This document shows, piece after piece, positions 1-8,777 of a stretch of 33,632 bases of DNA. The position numbers were made by a program, and so were the translations under genes. The number at the start of each line of letters is the position of its first letter. Position 1 is the first letter of the stretch. The DNA comes from Actinomycetota bacterium. GTDB lineage: Bacteria; Actinomycetota; Actinomycetes; S36-B12; UBA5976. Below the pieces are notes generated by a model that saw only the letters and a list, made by a program, of their open reading frames with translations, was not told where the DNA came from and ran no database searches. Where the stretch lies: NCBI GenBank assembly GCA_009885745.1, contig VFKC01000007.1, forward strand, positions 1 through 33,632. The letters are read 5' to 3'.

Positions 1-168
1 ACGTTTTTGAACCCCAAGCATAAGTTCGCGGCGAATTGTGAATTTGTCGAATCATGGAAACTACAGAACACCTTCGACAATCGTAGGAATAATTCTCTTA
101 AGCATACTTTCCAACGCGCACACAACTACATCTTTGCCAGATTCACTCGCATCAGTTGCTCAATCTAG
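1..168 (+). CDS. 3' end of an unrecognised ORF, cut by the window edge
   Basis: Frame 1 is open from the first base to a TAG at 166-168, giving 55 residues that end in FTRISCSI. The piece is rich in Asn, Lys, Phe and Arg, and I recognise no family. Its main support is position: the stop lies 4 bp from the stop of ychF on the other strand, and abutting or overlapping tail-to-tail ends are the rule elsewhere in this window. Against it, the stretch is short and a 55-codon open frame can occur by chance. An overlapping 119-codon frame starting at 38 runs antisense into ychF and looks spurious. Confidence 0.3.
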   Translation, partial: TFLNPKHKFAANCEFVESWKLQNTFDNRRNNSLKHTFQRAHNYIFARFTRISCSI

Positions 169-172
169 ACTT

Positions 173-1246
173 TTAAACGTTGAACCTAAATTCAACAACA
201 TCCCCATCAGCCATTACATACTCTTTACCTTCAATGCGAACTTTCCCTTTAGCCTTGGCCTCTGCCATAGATCCAGCCTCAACCAAATCTGCAAATCCAA
301 CGACTTCGGCTTTAATAAAACCCTTCTGGAAGTCAGTGTGAATTACGCCAGCGGCCTGTGGGGCTGTTGCGCCTTTATCGATAGTCCAAGCGCGTGATTC
401 TTTTGGACCGGCAGTCAAATAAGTTTGCAGTCCTAGTGTGCTAAATCCAACGCGGGAAAGAACAGCCATGCCACTTTCTTGTTGACCCACTGACTGCAGC
501 AATTCAAGGGCTTCAGCATCATCAAGTTCCGCTAAATCCGCTTCAAGTTTTGCATTTAGAAATACTGCTTCAGCTGGTGCCACCAACGCGCCGAGTGAAT
601 CCTTGAGTTCCTCATCTACCATTTCGTCATCGTCCAGATTGAAAACATAAATGAAAGGCTTGGCCGTCAACAAAAATAATTCACGAATTGGTTCGGCATC
701 CAATGAAGAGGCAAAGATTGTTTGACCGGCATTTAGGATCTCCACTGCCTTTTCTGCAGTAGCTAAAACTTCAGCGCGAGACTTATCCTGTCTGGCTTCC
801 TTGGCTAGGCGTGGGATTGCTTTTTCAAGAGTCTGCATGTCAGCCAGGATTAATTCAGTATTAATCGTCTCGATGTCACTACTTGGTGAAACTTCACCGT
901 CGACATGGATGACATCTGGATCTTTGAACGCGCGAATCACTTGACAGATTGCGTCGGACTCTCGAATGTTAGCTAGGAACTTATTACCAAGGCCTTCGCC
1001 TTCACTTGCTCCACGCACGATTCCGGCGATGTCCACGAAAGTAACGGTGGCAGGAAGAATTCGTTCAGACCCGAAGATTCCGGCAAGTACTGGCAATCTG
1101 GCATCTGGGACAGCCACCACACCAGTGTTTGGTTCAATTGTTGCGAAAGGATAATTTGCTGCTAGCACATTATTTTTCGTCAATGCATTGAACATGGTTG
1201 ACTTACCGACGTTTGGGAGTCCGACAATTCCAATAGTTAAGGCCAC
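173..1246 (-). CDS. ychF: Ribosome-binding ATPase YchF (Obg/OLA1-type P-loop NTPase)
   Basis: A 357-residue protein, close to the usual ~363. It starts at GTG. Visible parts: P-loop GLPNVGKS at residues 9-16, switch motif DIAG at 72-75, a helical coiled-coil insert around 130-180, and a C-terminal TGS domain from about 280 (IHTDFQKGFIKAEVVGFADL). YchF proteins bind ribosomes and hydrolyse ATP rather than GTP, and are linked to translation and stress control. The base-recognition motif here reads N203-L-D-D, whereas the family usually has N-x-x-E. The gene is divergent from the DUF6542 gene, as at the Rv1111c-Rv1112 locus of M. tuberculosis. A -10-like TACGAT sits 8 bp before the start. Confidence 0.95.
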   Translation of the reverse strand: MALTIGIVGLPNVGKSTMFNALTKNNVLAANYPFATIEPNTGVVAVPDARLPVLAGIFGSERILPATVTFVDIAGIVRGASEGEGLGNKFLANIRESDAICQVIRAFKDPDVIHVDGEVSPSSDIETINTELILADMQTLEKAIPRLAKEARQDKSRAEVLATAEKAVEILNAGQTIFASSLDAEPIRELFLLTAKPFIYVFNLDDDEMVDEELKDSLGALVAPAEAVFLNAKLEADLAELDDAEALELLQSVGQQESGMAVLSRVGFSTLGLQTYLTAGPKESRAWTIDKGATAPQAAGVIHTDFQKGFIKAEVVGFADLVEAGSMAEAKAKGKVRIEGKEYVMADGDVVEFRFNV

Positions 1247-1254
1247 GGCTCACA

Positions 1255-1260
1255 ATCGTA
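1255..1260 (-). promoter_or_regulatory. Candidate -10 for ychF
   Basis: On the minus strand TACGAT ends 8 bases before the GTG of ychF, so the transcript would have at most a base or two of leader. A second minus-strand TACGCT (1324-1319), within the symmetric element of the divergent gene, could give a longer leader. No clear -35. Confidence 0.35.
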
Positions 1261-1317
1261 GCCCTATTGGGGACTCGCATTGCCCACGCGGGCACTCAAG
1301 TTGCATTCAAGTCGCGA

Positions 1318-1323
1318 TAGCGT
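1318..1323 (+). promoter_or_regulatory. Candidate -10 of a leaderless promoter for the DUF6542 gene
   Basis: TAGCGT is followed by exactly six bases and then the GTG at 1330, placing the expected transcription start on the start codon. The next base is A, so TAGCGTA also reads as TACGCT toward ychF. No Shine-Dalgarno sequence is present. Confidence 0.5.
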
Positions 1324-1329
1324 AAGCAG

Positions 1330-1740
1330 GTGACTGAAAATATTGAAACTGTGGAACCAGCAATTGCAAACAAGTTGGACATTACTTATTTGCGAGTTTT
1401 AATCCTAAACCTCTTTGCCATGTCATTAATTATGGGAATAGATGTGATCTCAGACAATAAGATCTCAGAGTTTTCTGCAGTTGGTTTGGTTGTTCTTGCG
1501 TTCATCACTTCGCTTGTCGTTCGTCGAGGGGATTTTCTAGCGGCAGTCTGGAGTCCAGCTATTGCTTGGCTTTTTGCCGTTTTAACTGTCGGCCAACTTG
1601 CCCTAAAGGATTCTGGATCATTTCGAATCAAAGAAGCGGCACACATTGTGAATAGCCTTGCTGATTTTGCCTATTGGATTCTGGGCGCGACCGCTATCGC
1701 AATCGTCGTCACATTTGTTAGACGCTTTCTGAAGCCTTAA
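1330..1740 (+). CDS. DUF6542-type four-helix membrane protein
   Basis: A 136-residue integral membrane protein of unknown function starting at GTG. After about 20 hydrophilic residues there are four hydrophobic segments, near residues 23-40, 48-65, 73-91 and 110-132, with a basic end (VRRFLKP). Family and position match the small conserved membrane protein between ispH and ychF in many Actinobacteria (Rv1111c in M. tuberculosis, from memory); the DUF6542 assignment rests on that context. Its last 23 bp overlap the 3' end of ispH tail to tail. The exact -10 spacing supports this GTG start. Confidence 0.75.
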   Translation: MTENIETVEPAIANKLDITYLRVLILNLFAMSLIMGIDVISDNKISEFSAVGLVVLAFITSLVVRRGDFLAAVWSPAIAWLFAVLTVGQLALKDSGSFRIKEAAHIVNSLADFAYWILGATAIAIVVTFVRRFLKP

Positions 1741-2683
1741 TTTCCCGGCGCAATTCAGGTGGTAACGAGAAAATTAAGTGCTCTTCAGCAGTCGTGACTT
1801 CTTCAACATCCGAGAAATTGCGGGCTGCCAACCACTCTAAAACGCTGTCAACCAATATCTCAGGAACTGAGGCCCCACTTGTTAAGCCAACGGTTTTAAC
1901 CCCTTCTAGCCATTCCTCTTTAATTTCAGCCGCACTATCTACTCGATATGCTGCATCGGAACCAGACTCAAGAGCGACATCAACCAACCGAACCGTATTT
2001 GAAGAGTTGGCTGAACCCACCACAATCATCAACTCACATTTGGCTGAAATTTCTTTAACTGAAACTTGGCGATTTTGGGTGGCATAACAAATGTCATCAC
2101 TCGGTGGATCAAGCAACTGCGGGAAACGTTCACGAAGACGATCTACTGTTTCAAGAGTTTCATCGACCGACAAAGTAGTTTGTGAAAGCCAAGCAACTGG
2201 ACGACTTGGGTCAATAACAACATCTTCAACATCTTGTGGGTTTTCTACCAGAGTCATGTGCTCAGGGGCTTCGCCCATCGTGCCTTCAACTTCTTCGTGA
2301 CCTTCATGACCAATGAACAAAATTTGATAATCATCTTGAGCGAAACGTCGCGCTTCAGCATGCACTTTGGTCACTAGCGGACAGGTCGCATCAATAGTCT
2401 TGAGATTTAGCGAGGCGGCTTCGGCATGAACTGCAGGTGAGACACCGTGAGCGCTGAAAACTACAACCGAATTTGGTGGAATCTCGTCGGTTTCTTCTAC
2501 GAAAATTGCGCCTTTGGATTCCAGTACTGAAACGACATGGACATTGTGCACAATCTGCTTGCGCACATAAACCGGAGCGCCGTAATGCTCAAGGGCTTTC
2601 TCAACCGTCACAACAGCGCGGTCTACGCCAGCGCAGTATCCGCGCGGTTTAGCTAAAAGCACTTTTCCAGAAAATTCACTCAC
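1718..2683 (-). CDS. ispH: 4-hydroxy-3-methylbut-2-enyl diphosphate reductase IspH
   Basis: Last enzyme of the MEP pathway: reduces HMBPP to IPP and DMAPP with a [4Fe-4S] cluster in the cytosol. The 321-residue protein has the three cluster cysteines at C17 ([11 protein letters not shown]), C101 (DATCPLV) and C199 (ICYATQNRQ), and the active-site glutamate region [10 protein letters not shown] around 131-140. It starts at GTG (2683), with a TANNNT -10 exactly six bases upstream and no leader. It is divergent from xseA and convergent with the DUF6542 gene. Its product feeds the prenyl synthase encoded at 8001. Confidence 0.97.
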   Translation of the reverse strand: MSEFSGKVLLAKPRGYCAGVDRAVVTVEKALEHYGAPVYVRKQIVHNVHVVSVLESKGAIFVEETDEIPPNSVVVFSAHGVSPAVHAEAASLNLKTIDATCPLVTKVHAEARRFAQDDYQILFIGHEGHEEVEGTMGEAPEHMTLVENPQDVEDVVIDPSRPVAWLSQTTLSVDETLETVDRLRERFPQLLDPPSDDICYATQNRQVSVKEISAKCELMIVVGSANSSNTVRLVDVALESGSDAAYRVDSAAEIKEEWLEGVKTVGLTSGASVPEILVDSVLEWLAARNFSDVEEVTTAEEHLIFSLPPELRREIKASESV

Positions 2684-2688
2684 CCCTC

Positions 2689-2695
2689 TATCGTA
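2689..2695. promoter_or_regulatory. Symmetric bidirectional -10 element between ispH and xseA
   Basis: TATCGTA reads TACGAT on the minus strand, exactly six bases before the ispH GTG, and TATCGT on the plus strand facing xseA. The minus-strand use predicts a leaderless ispH mRNA. Plus-strand use would give xseA a leader of about 35 nt. No clear -35 on either side. Confidence 0.45.
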
Positions 2696-2735
2696 GGCGA
2701 AGCATTACGCTCTTGCTTCACGGCAGAATAGAAAC

Positions 2736-3959
2736 ATGTCAATTTCCGAACCCCTTAAAGCCGGCAGCGATCCTGCGGTGGCCCTGTCTGTGCAAAAAGT
2801 CAGTGCAATGGTGGGAAATTATATTGATCGACTCGGCGAGATATGGGTTGAAGGTCAATTAACCCAAGTAAGTCCAAGTCGTGGACTGACATTTTTAACT
2901 CTGCAAGACATGGAATCAGAGGTCATTGTCAAACTTCACAGCGCGCCCGGCATCCTTGATTCAGTGGTGCCAAAAATTGAACAAGGTTCACGAGTTATCG
3001 CACAGGTCAAGGCTGATTGGTGGCCCCGCAAAGGCACGATGCAATTCAAAGTCCGCCAAATCAGAGCAGTCGGTGTCGGCGAACTCATGGCTCGGCTTGT
3101 TGCGCTTCGAGAACAGTTGAGTGCGGAAGGTCTTTTTGATCAAGCCCGCAAGAAACCACTACCGTTCCTACCACGCAGAGTAGGTCTTGTAGTTGGTAAG
3201 AATTCGGATGCGATGCACGATGTCATGAAAAATGCGAAACGCAGATGGCCAGATGTAATTTTTGAAGTGCGCGAAGTTGCCGTTCAAGGAGTTAATGCAG
3301 TCCGCCAAGTTAGCGAAGCCATCAGGGAACTCGATGCGATCGAAGACATTGATGTGATCGTGGTATCTCGTGGAGGTGGATCATTCGAAGATCTTCTTGC
3401 CTTCAGCGATGAATCGCTGATTCGAGTTGTTGCCAGCGCCCAGACACCAATCGTCTCAGCAATCGGGCACGAAGAAGATAAGCCAATCATCGACTACGTA
3501 GCCGACTATCGCGCCTCGACCCCTACAGATGCTGCGCGCAAAATTGTTCCGGATGTTTTACAAGAGATTTCTGAAATCAGAAACTCGCGTGTGCGAATCA
3601 ATCAGATTCTGAATCAAGTGCTGACTCAAAAGGAACAACAACTCCAATTACTTCTCAATAAACCTGCACTGGCAAATCCAACTCAACTTATTGATCAGCG
3701 AATTGTCGACAACAATGGTCGTAGAAATATTATTTTGGAAATTATCCGCAATAAAATGACACTTGAATCAGCCCAACTTAAGGGTTTGAATGCCACGTTG
3801 AAGGCTCTTTCCCCACTTGGCACTTTAGAGCGAGGGTTTTCCATTGCCCGCGATGCGCAAGGAGCCATCATTAAGTCAGTCAAATCTGTGGTTACTGGCC
3901 AGAAGCTAACTATCAGAGTTGCTGATGGTGAGATTTCCGTTACTGCGATAGAGAGTTAA
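2736..3959 (+). CDS. xseA: Exodeoxyribonuclease VII large subunit
   Basis: Catalytic subunit of exonuclease VII, which degrades single-stranded DNA from both ends together with XseB. The 407-residue protein has an N-terminal OB-fold (about 20-115, SVQKVSAMVGNYI then IWVEGQL), the catalytic core (120-280) with RVGLVVGKNSDAMHDV, the conserved VVSRGGGSFEDL and AIGHEEDKPIIDYVADYRASTPT, then a long coiled coil (280-350) and a C-terminal ERGF segment. It starts at ATG with a weak CAGAAT six bases upstream and no Shine-Dalgarno. Its stop overlaps that of xseB on the other strand by 3 bp, so the two subunits are convergent rather than in one operon. Confidence 0.96.
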   Translation: MSISEPLKAGSDPAVALSVQKVSAMVGNYIDRLGEIWVEGQLTQVSPSRGLTFLTLQDMESEVIVKLHSAPGILDSVVPKIEQGSRVIAQVKADWWPRKGTMQFKVRQIRAVGVGELMARLVALREQLSAEGLFDQARKKPLPFLPRRVGLVVGKNSDAMHDVMKNAKRRWPDVIFEVREVAVQGVNAVRQVSEAIRELDAIEDIDVIVVSRGGGSFEDLLAFSDESLIRVVASAQTPIVSAIGHEEDKPIIDYVADYRASTPTDAARKIVPDVLQEISEIRNSRVRINQILNQVLTQKEQQLQLLLNKPALANPTQLIDQRIVDNNGRRNIILEIIRNKMTLESAQLKGLNATLKALSPLGTLERGFSIARDAQGAIIKSVKSVVTGQKLTIRVADGEISVTAIES

Positions 3960-4165
3960 GCGCCTTGAGCGTCTGGCTTAACAGCCTCTAGCCTTGCCCG
4001 AGCCCCTGCCAAACGTTCTTCGCAAACAGTTGCTAGGCGTTCACCTTTTTCCCAGAGTGTGACCATGTCATCTAGAGGTAAATCTTTATCTTCGAGTTGG
4101 GCGACTACTTCATCAAGTTGATGTTTTGCCTGCTCATAGGAGAGGTCGGTGATTTCATCTGACAT
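3956..4165 (-). CDS. xseB: Exodeoxyribonuclease VII small subunit
   Basis: A 69-residue protein beginning MSDEITDLSYEQAKHQLDEV, with the family pattern L-S-Y-E-x-A, LDEVVAQLE, and WEKGERLA near residue 50. XseB helices wrap the XseA coiled coil to make exonuclease VII. I chose the ATG at 4165 because this is where family similarity begins and it gives the usual length; an upstream in-frame start at 4222 would run into the preceding gene. It lies 25 bp after the DUF4245 gene on the same strand, likely one transcript, and overlaps the xseA 3' end. Confidence 0.93.
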   Translation of the reverse strand: MSDEITDLSYEQAKHQLDEVVAQLEDKDLPLDDMVTLWEKGERLATVCEERLAGARARLEAVKPDAQGA

Positions 4166-4190
4166 AGGTAACACAATACTTTGCCATTTT

Positions 4191-4736
4191 TTAATTCTTC
4201 GCCGATACCAGCGAGTTTGCAAAACTTTTTAGGGCTTGCCAGCTTGTGGTGCCATAAACCACGGATGTCACATCACCTGAGACGCGATACAAAACTCGAG
4301 TTAATGGCCGTGACTGCTCACACTTTTTCCAGGTAGCTCCCTCGATTACAACAACGCCAGCGCAAACGCCATTGCCATTAACGCTTCTTACAATTTGCCC
4401 GGTCGTGCCATTTGACTGCCAAAGCGCAAGATACTGATTCTTACCTGTTCTCAATCCCAGATACCAGCGAACATCTCCTGCCATGCCGTATGACTCAGAT
4501 TCAAAGCGGGCTCTGGTAACCACTGATCCACTCGGCAACTTTTCTGGGACCAAAATTGGCAATTGCGATTGACTAGTTGCCAGTGCAACAGCGCCTGCGT
4601 AATCAACCATTTCCACACTCTGATTTTTGGGGCGGTAAGTGACAATCAAGATAACTGCGACTAGGGCAAGCATCACACCCATTGATAAAACCATGTCGCG
4701 CGCATTTTCGCGTCCGCGCGGTTTACCAGAAGCCAT
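4191..4736 (-). CDS. DUF4245 membrane-anchored protein
   Basis: A 181-residue protein with a short basic N-terminus (ASGKPRGRENARD), one membrane segment at about 18-35 (MVLSMGVMLALVAVILIV), and an extracytoplasmic domain containing PEKLPSG, WYLGLRTG, YLALWQSNG and an SWQALKSFANSL end. This fits the actinobacterial DUF4245 family (Rv1100 in M. tuberculosis, from memory), found near xseB and fumarase; function unknown. The ATG at 4736 is preferred over 4802 because it starts the positive-inside segment and has a -10-like CAAGAT six bases upstream. Two cysteines (in GVCAGV and KKCEQS) could form a disulphide outside the cell. Confidence 0.8.
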   Translation of the reverse strand: MASGKPRGRENARDMVLSMGVMLALVAVILIVTYRPKNQSVEMVDYAGAVALATSQSQLPILVPEKLPSGSVVTRARFESESYGMAGDVRWYLGLRTGKNQYLALWQSNGTTGQIVRSVNGNGVCAGVVVIEGATWKKCEQSRPLTRVLYRVSGDVTSVVYGTTSWQALKSFANSLVSAKN

Positions 4737-4742
4737 GGCTCT

Positions 4743-4748
4743 ATCTTG
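4743..4748 (-). promoter_or_regulatory. Candidate -10 for the DUF4245 gene
   Basis: Minus-strand CAAGAT ends six bases before the ATG at 4736. The same hexamer at the same spacing precedes the LpdA-like gene. It keeps only A2 and T6 of the consensus. The minus-strand TAGCCT at 4808-4803 is an alternative with a longer leader. Confidence 0.3.
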
Positions 4749-4801
4749 CCTTGAGTTCGCACATCTTGCGCACGAACACAGATACAGCGTGCTCTCGGGC
4801 A

Positions 4802-4808
4802 TAGGCTA
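4802..4808. promoter_or_regulatory. Leaderless -10 of the fumarase gene, symmetric TAGGCTA
   Basis: Plus-strand TAGGCT is followed by six bases (AGAAGT) and the ATG at 4814. The element extends to TAGGCTA, so the minus strand reads TAGCCT toward the DUF4245 gene. No Shine-Dalgarno lies before either start. Confidence 0.5.
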
Positions 4809-4813
4809 GAAGT

Positions 4814-6475
4814 ATGGAGTTTCACTATCAGGACATGTTGCCTACCAAGGATGCCAATCCAGAATGGCGCCTGATTACAAGTGATGGCATCTCGACTACT
4901 CAAGTAGGAGATAGGACTTTTCTTCAAATTGATCCAGAAGTCTTAAAGCTAGTTGCCTACGAGGCAATCCACGACATTTCACACATGCTGCGCACAAGTC
5001 ATCTAACTCAATTACGTGCGATTATTGATGATCCTGATGCATCACCCAATGATCGCTTTGTCGCAATAGATTTACTGAAGAATGCCAACATCGCAGCTGG
5101 CGGGGTATTGCCCATGTGTCAAGACACCGGCACCGCAATTATCAGCGCCAAGCGCGGCTCTCAAATCCTTACCTCAGGTATGGACGAAGAACATCTGAGC
5201 GCTGGAATTTTCGATGCCTTCACAAAACTCAATCTGCGATATTCCCAAATGTCTCCAGTAACCATGTGGGAAGAAAAAAATACTGGGACAAACTTGCCTG
5301 CCCAAATTGAGATTTATTCTGATACCAAACCTGGACATGAAAACCGCTATGAACTACTTTTCATTGCGAAAGGCGGCGGTAGCGCAAACAAAAGTTTCCT
5401 CTTCCAAGAAACAAAGGCCGTCCTAAATAAAGCTAGTTTCATCAAGTTTCTTGATGAGAAGTTGCGCGAAATTGGCACATCAGCCTGTCCTCCATATCAC
5501 TTGTCAATTGTGGTTGGCGGAACAAGCGCCGAGTATGCGCTCAAAGTTGCCAAGTATGCCAGCACAAAATATCTCGACTCGATGCCAACAGAAGGTGGTA
5601 TCGAAGGAAGCGGTTTCCGTGATCTAGAGATGGAAGCCGAAGTTTTAAAACTAACCCAAGGTTTTGGAATTGGCGCCCAATTTGGTGGTAAGTATTTCTG
5701 TCACGATGTGCGCGTAATCCGACTCCCGCGCCATGGTGCTTCATGTCCTATTGCAATCGCAGTTTCTTGCTCTGCTGATCGCCAGGCTTTGGTAAAAATA
5801 GATGCTACTGGCGCGTACATCGAACAGCTTGAACGCGATCCTGCTCGCTTTTTGCCTGAGGTAACAGACGAGCACCTTGACGACAACGTGGTTCATGTTG
5901 ATCTGAATCAACCAATGGATGAAATTCGCAAAACCCTCTCGCAACTTCCAGTGAAAACACGAATCATGTTGAGCGGTCCACTCATTGTTGCTCGCGATCT
6001 GGCCCATGCGCGCATTCTTGAAATGCTCGACCGCGGCGAACCAATGCCCGAATATTTCAAGAATCACGCGGTGTATTACGCAGGTCCAGCCAAGACTCCA
6101 AAAGGTTATGCATCAGGTTCCTTCGGACCTACGACTGCAGGGCGCATGGATGCATACGTTGACAGATTCCAACAAGAAGGTGCCTCAATGGTGATGCTCG
6201 CAAAGGGTAACCGGAGTAAAGCCGTCACAGCAGCATGTGCAGAACATGGCGGTTTTTATCTTGGTTCAATTGGCGGACCTGCTGCTCGGCTGGCTAAAGA
6301 CAACATCCGCAAAGTTGAAGTCTTAGATTTTGCGGATTTGGGCATGGAAGCTGTTTGGAAGATTGAAGTAGAAAATTTCCCAGCCTTCGTCGTTGTTGAT
6401 GACAAAGGAAATGATTTCTTTGCTGAGACGCTTAGACCAGTAACTCTAAACATTGCTGTTGGTCCACCGGCTTAA
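4814..6475 (+). CDS. Class I (iron-sulfur) fumarate hydratase
   Basis: Interconverts fumarate and malate in the TCA cycle using an oxygen-sensitive [4Fe-4S] cluster. The 553-residue length and motifs fit the single-chain class I family (FumA/FumB type). The N-terminal domain carries MCQDTGTA with C102, [12 protein letters not shown] with C225, and SCSADR with C319 as the probable cluster ligands, plus the conserved RLPRHGAS. The C-terminal domain has [19 protein letters not shown] and KGNRSKAV. It sits between DUF4245 and phoH; at the equivalent M. tuberculosis locus I recall a class II fumarase. Its product step follows succinate dehydrogenase, encoded at 25.6 kb. Confidence 0.95.
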   Translation: MEFHYQDMLPTKDANPEWRLITSDGISTTQVGDRTFLQIDPEVLKLVAYEAIHDISHMLRTSHLTQLRAIIDDPDASPNDRFVAIDLLKNANIAAGGVLPMCQDTGTAIISAKRGSQILTSGMDEEHLSAGIFDAFTKLNLRYSQMSPVTMWEEKNTGTNLPAQIEIYSDTKPGHENRYELLFIAKGGGSANKSFLFQETKAVLNKASFIKFLDEKLREIGTSACPPYHLSIVVGGTSAEYALKVAKYASTKYLDSMPTEGGIEGSGFRDLEMEAEVLKLTQGFGIGAQFGGKYFCHDVRVIRLPRHGASCPIAIAVSCSADRQALVKIDATGAYIEQLERDPARFLPEVTDEHLDDNVVHVDLNQPMDEIRKTLSQLPVKTRIMLSGPLIVARDLAHARILEMLDRGEPMPEYFKNHAVYYAGPAKTPKGYASGSFGPTTAGRMDAYVDRFQQEGASMVMLAKGNRSKAVTAACAEHGGFYLGSIGGPAARLAKDNIRKVEVLDFADLGMEAVWKIEVENFPAFVVVDDKGNDFFAETLRPVTLNIAVGPPA

Positions 6476-6483
6476 CTGATTTT

Positions 6484-7791
6484 CTAAGTAGGAAATTCTT
6501 CCAATAACTCAGTGACCAGTGCTGCAATTGGTGAACGTTCAGATCTAGTCAGTGTTACGTGCGCGAATAACGGGTGACCTTTCAGTTTCTCAACTACAGC
6601 AACCACTCCGTCGTGTCGACCGACTCGAAGGTTGTCACGTTGAGCCACATCATGGGTTAGGACAACTCTGGAATCTTTACCAATACGCGAAAGCACCGTT
6701 AACAAGACATTGCGCTCAAGAGATTGAGCCTCATCAACAATCACGAAACTGTCATGCAATGATCGTCCTCGAATGTGAGTAAGCGGCAAAATCTCAATTA
6801 TTCCTCGATCGACAATCTCGTCAATCACATCTGGAGAAACAACCGCGGACAGTGTGTCAAAAACAGCTTGAGCCCATGGCGACATTTTTTCGTTTTCCCC
6901 ACCAGGCAAGTAGCCAAGTTCTTGACCACCCACCGCATACAACGGTCGGAAAACTACAACCTTTCGATGCTGCTGTCGTTCCATTACAGCCTCGAGTCCA
7001 GCGCACAAAGCCAGTGCACTCTTACCTGTTCCTGCCCGCCCACCTAAAGACACGATGCCAATGTCGTTGTCTAACAACAGGTCAAGAGCGATTCGCTGCT
7101 CGGCACTGCGCCCACGCAATCCAAAAGCTTCGCGGTCGCCACGAATAAGGCGAAGTCGTTTATCAGGAGTCACTCGGGCAAGGGCACTGCCACGTTCACT
7201 AGCGAGTACTACCCCCGTGTGACATGGAAGTTCTTGTGCAGCAGAACTATCAATGACTTCATCTGCGTAAAGCGCATCCACTTCACTCGCGCTAACTTCC
7301 AACTCGGTTAAGCCCGTCCAGCCGCTAGAAGGGACTATTTCCGCACGATATTCCTGCGCCTCAAGTCCTAAAGCAGATGCCTTTACCCGCATTGGCAAAT
7401 CTTTGGAAACTAAAACCACATCGTGGCCTTCAGTGGCAAGATTTCTAGCTACGGCCAGAATTCTGGTGTCGTTGTCCCCTAGTTGAAAACCGGCCGGCAA
7501 GATTTCGACATCAGTGTGATTGAGTTCGACGTGCAATGTGCCACCGGCATCACCAATCGGAATAGGCACATTCAGTTGACCGTGCTTAATTCGTAAATCA
7601 TCTAACGCACGCAAAGCAGACCTAGCGAAGTAGCCAAGTTCGGGGTGCGTGCGCTTTGCTTCAAGTTCCGTGATCACCACAATCGGCAAAACAACTATGT
7701 GTTCATCAAATCTAAAAAGTGCACCAGGATCTGAAAGTAAAACACTAGTATCCAAGACAAATGTTCTCGTCGGTGCATCATGATGTGCCAC
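6484..7791 (-). CDS. PIN-PhoH fusion: RNase/ATPase of the PhoH2 family
   Basis: A 435-residue protein with an N-terminal PIN nuclease domain (acidic residues D14, E42, D106/D108, D124 or D131) and a C-terminal PhoH ATPase domain with Walker [10 protein letters not shown] at 250-258 and Walker [10 protein letters not shown]. Mycobacterial PhoH2 is a sequence-specific RNA helicase and RNase, and can act as a toxin with a small upstream antitoxin; no antitoxin-like ORF is evident in the 209 bp upstream here. It starts at GTG with a close GGGGTGA (7802-7796) as likely ribosome-binding site, unlike its leaderless neighbours. It ends 8 bp from the fumarase gene, tail to tail. Confidence 0.93.
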   Translation of the reverse strand: MAHHDAPTRTFVLDTSVLLSDPGALFRFDEHIVVLPIVVITELEAKRTHPELGYFARSALRALDDLRIKHGQLNVPIPIGDAGGTLHVELNHTDVEILPAGFQLGDNDTRILAVARNLATEGHDVVLVSKDLPMRVKASALGLEAQEYRAEIVPSSGWTGLTELEVSASEVDALYADEVIDSSAAQELPCHTGVVLASERGSALARVTPDKRLRLIRGDREAFGLRGRSAEQRIALDLLLDNDIGIVSLGGRAGTGKSALALCAGLEAVMERQQHRKVVVFRPLYAVGGQELGYLPGGENEKMSPWAQAVFDTLSAVVSPDVIDEIVDRGIIEILPLTHIRGRSLHDSFVIVDEAQSLERNVLLTVLSRIGKDSRVVLTHDVAQRDNLRVGRHDGVVAVVEKLKGHPLFAHVTLTRSERSPIAALVTELLEEFPT

Positions 7792-7820
7792 GCGGTCACC
7801 CCAAGTTTCAGTTATAACTC

Positions 7821-7841
7821 GGGCAGGACTGGCACCTGCCC
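7821..7841 (+). other. Perfect 7-bp inverted repeat with a T-rich 3' flank
   Basis: GGGCAGG and CCTGCCC flank a 7-base loop (ACTGGCA), followed on the plus strand by TATTGTTTTG. It lies in the divergent region, 30 bp upstream of the phoH start. As an RNA on the plus strand it resembles a weak intrinsic terminator that would stop transcripts entering from antisense to phoH. As DNA it could be an operator. Confidence 0.4.
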
Positions 7842-7988
7842 TATTGTTTTGTAACTTACGCCCACGCCTGTTTGCTTTGTAGCCGCCACGCCGAACTCAG
7901 TTGTGACTAACAGGTTAATGATTTATCTCTATCGCTTTCGCTGTAAAGTAAATTTCTCCCCCATCAGGTGTGTGCTTGCCCAGGGCGA

Positions 7989-7994
7989 TAGTCT
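7989..7994 (+). promoter_or_regulatory. Leaderless -10 of uppS
   Basis: TAGTCT is followed by six bases (GAATAT) and the GTG at 8001. There is no purine-rich ribosome-binding site upstream, which supports leaderless initiation at this GTG. Confidence 0.5.
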
Positions 7995-8000
7995 GAATAT

Positions 8001-8777
8001 GTGAGCAGAATAAAAAGTCTTGTCGGTGAAATTGCCTACGACTTATACGGGCATCGTCTCACTGCGCGACTACCTGCAGATCAGGTACCAAAACATGTCG
8101 GCGTCATTCTTGATGGCAATCGCCGCTGGGCTGCAGAGTCTGGCTCAACGAGCGCACATGGGCATCGCGCAGGTGGTGCAAAGATTCAAGAATTCCTCGG
8201 TTGGTGTGAAGAAATTAACGTCAAGGTAGTGACTTTGTGGTTGCTTTCAACAGATAATCTGGCCCGCGAGCCAAAAGAGTTATCCGCGCTATTGAAAATT
8301 ATTGAGACCACCATCGAAGATTTAGCAGCAACAAAGAAATGGCAAATACATCCTGTCGGTGCACTTGATTTACTCCCAACACATACAGCAAATGTTCTGC
8401 GCAAGGCACAAACAGACACCAAAGATTGTCAGGGCATTTTGGTTAATGCCGCCATCGGCTACGGCGGTAGACAAGAAGTAGTAGATGCCGTCCGGTCGTT
8501 ACTTAAAGAACATTCAGCAAGTGGAACATCACTAGATGAACTTGCTGGGATGCTAACGATTGAGCACATAGCCGATCACCTCTATACGAAGGGTCAACCT
8601 GATCCAGATCTGGTAATTCGCACCTCGGGCGAGCAGCGTCTCAGTGGCTTTCTTCTTTGGCAGAGCGCACATTCGGAATTTTATTTCTGTGAAGCCTATT
8701 GGCCAAACTTTAGAAAAATTGATTTTCTAAGATCAATCAGAGCATTCGCTGCTCGCAATCGTCGTTTTGGAATTTAA
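8001..8777 (+). CDS. uppS: cis-prenyltransferase (isoprenyl diphosphate synthase, Rv1086/UppS family)
   Basis: Condenses IPP with an allylic diphosphate to make Z-configured prenyl diphosphates, precursors of the lipid carrier for peptidoglycan and glycan synthesis. The 258 residues include the catalytic DGNRRWA (D38), [28 protein letters not shown] and the C-terminal [20 protein letters not shown]. Length and position near phoH match Rv1086 of M. tuberculosis, a Z-farnesyl diphosphate synthase, so a short-chain product is possible; the sequence alone does not settle chain length. It starts at GTG and overlaps the 3' end of the next gene by 4 bp through a shared TTAA. Confidence 0.93.
   Translation: MSRIKSLVGEIAYDLYGHRLTARLPADQVPKHVGVILDGNRRWAAESGSTSAHGHRAGGAKIQEFLGWCEEINVKVVTLWLLSTDNLAREPKELSALLKIIETTIEDLAATKKWQIHPVGALDLLPTHTANVLRKAQTDTKDCQGILVNAAIGYGGRQEVVDAVRSLLKEHSASGTSLDELAGMLTIEHIADHLYTKGQPDPDLVIRTSGEQRLSGFLLWQSAHSEFYFCEAYWPNFRKIDFLRSIRAFAARNRRFGI

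Noticed and set aside
38-397. 119-codon plus-strand ORF
   Set aside because: Most of it is antisense to the conserved C-terminal domain of ychF.
7792-8000. Antitoxin gene upstream of the PIN-PhoH gene
   Set aside because: No open frame of adequate length in the right direction is present in the 209-bp gap.
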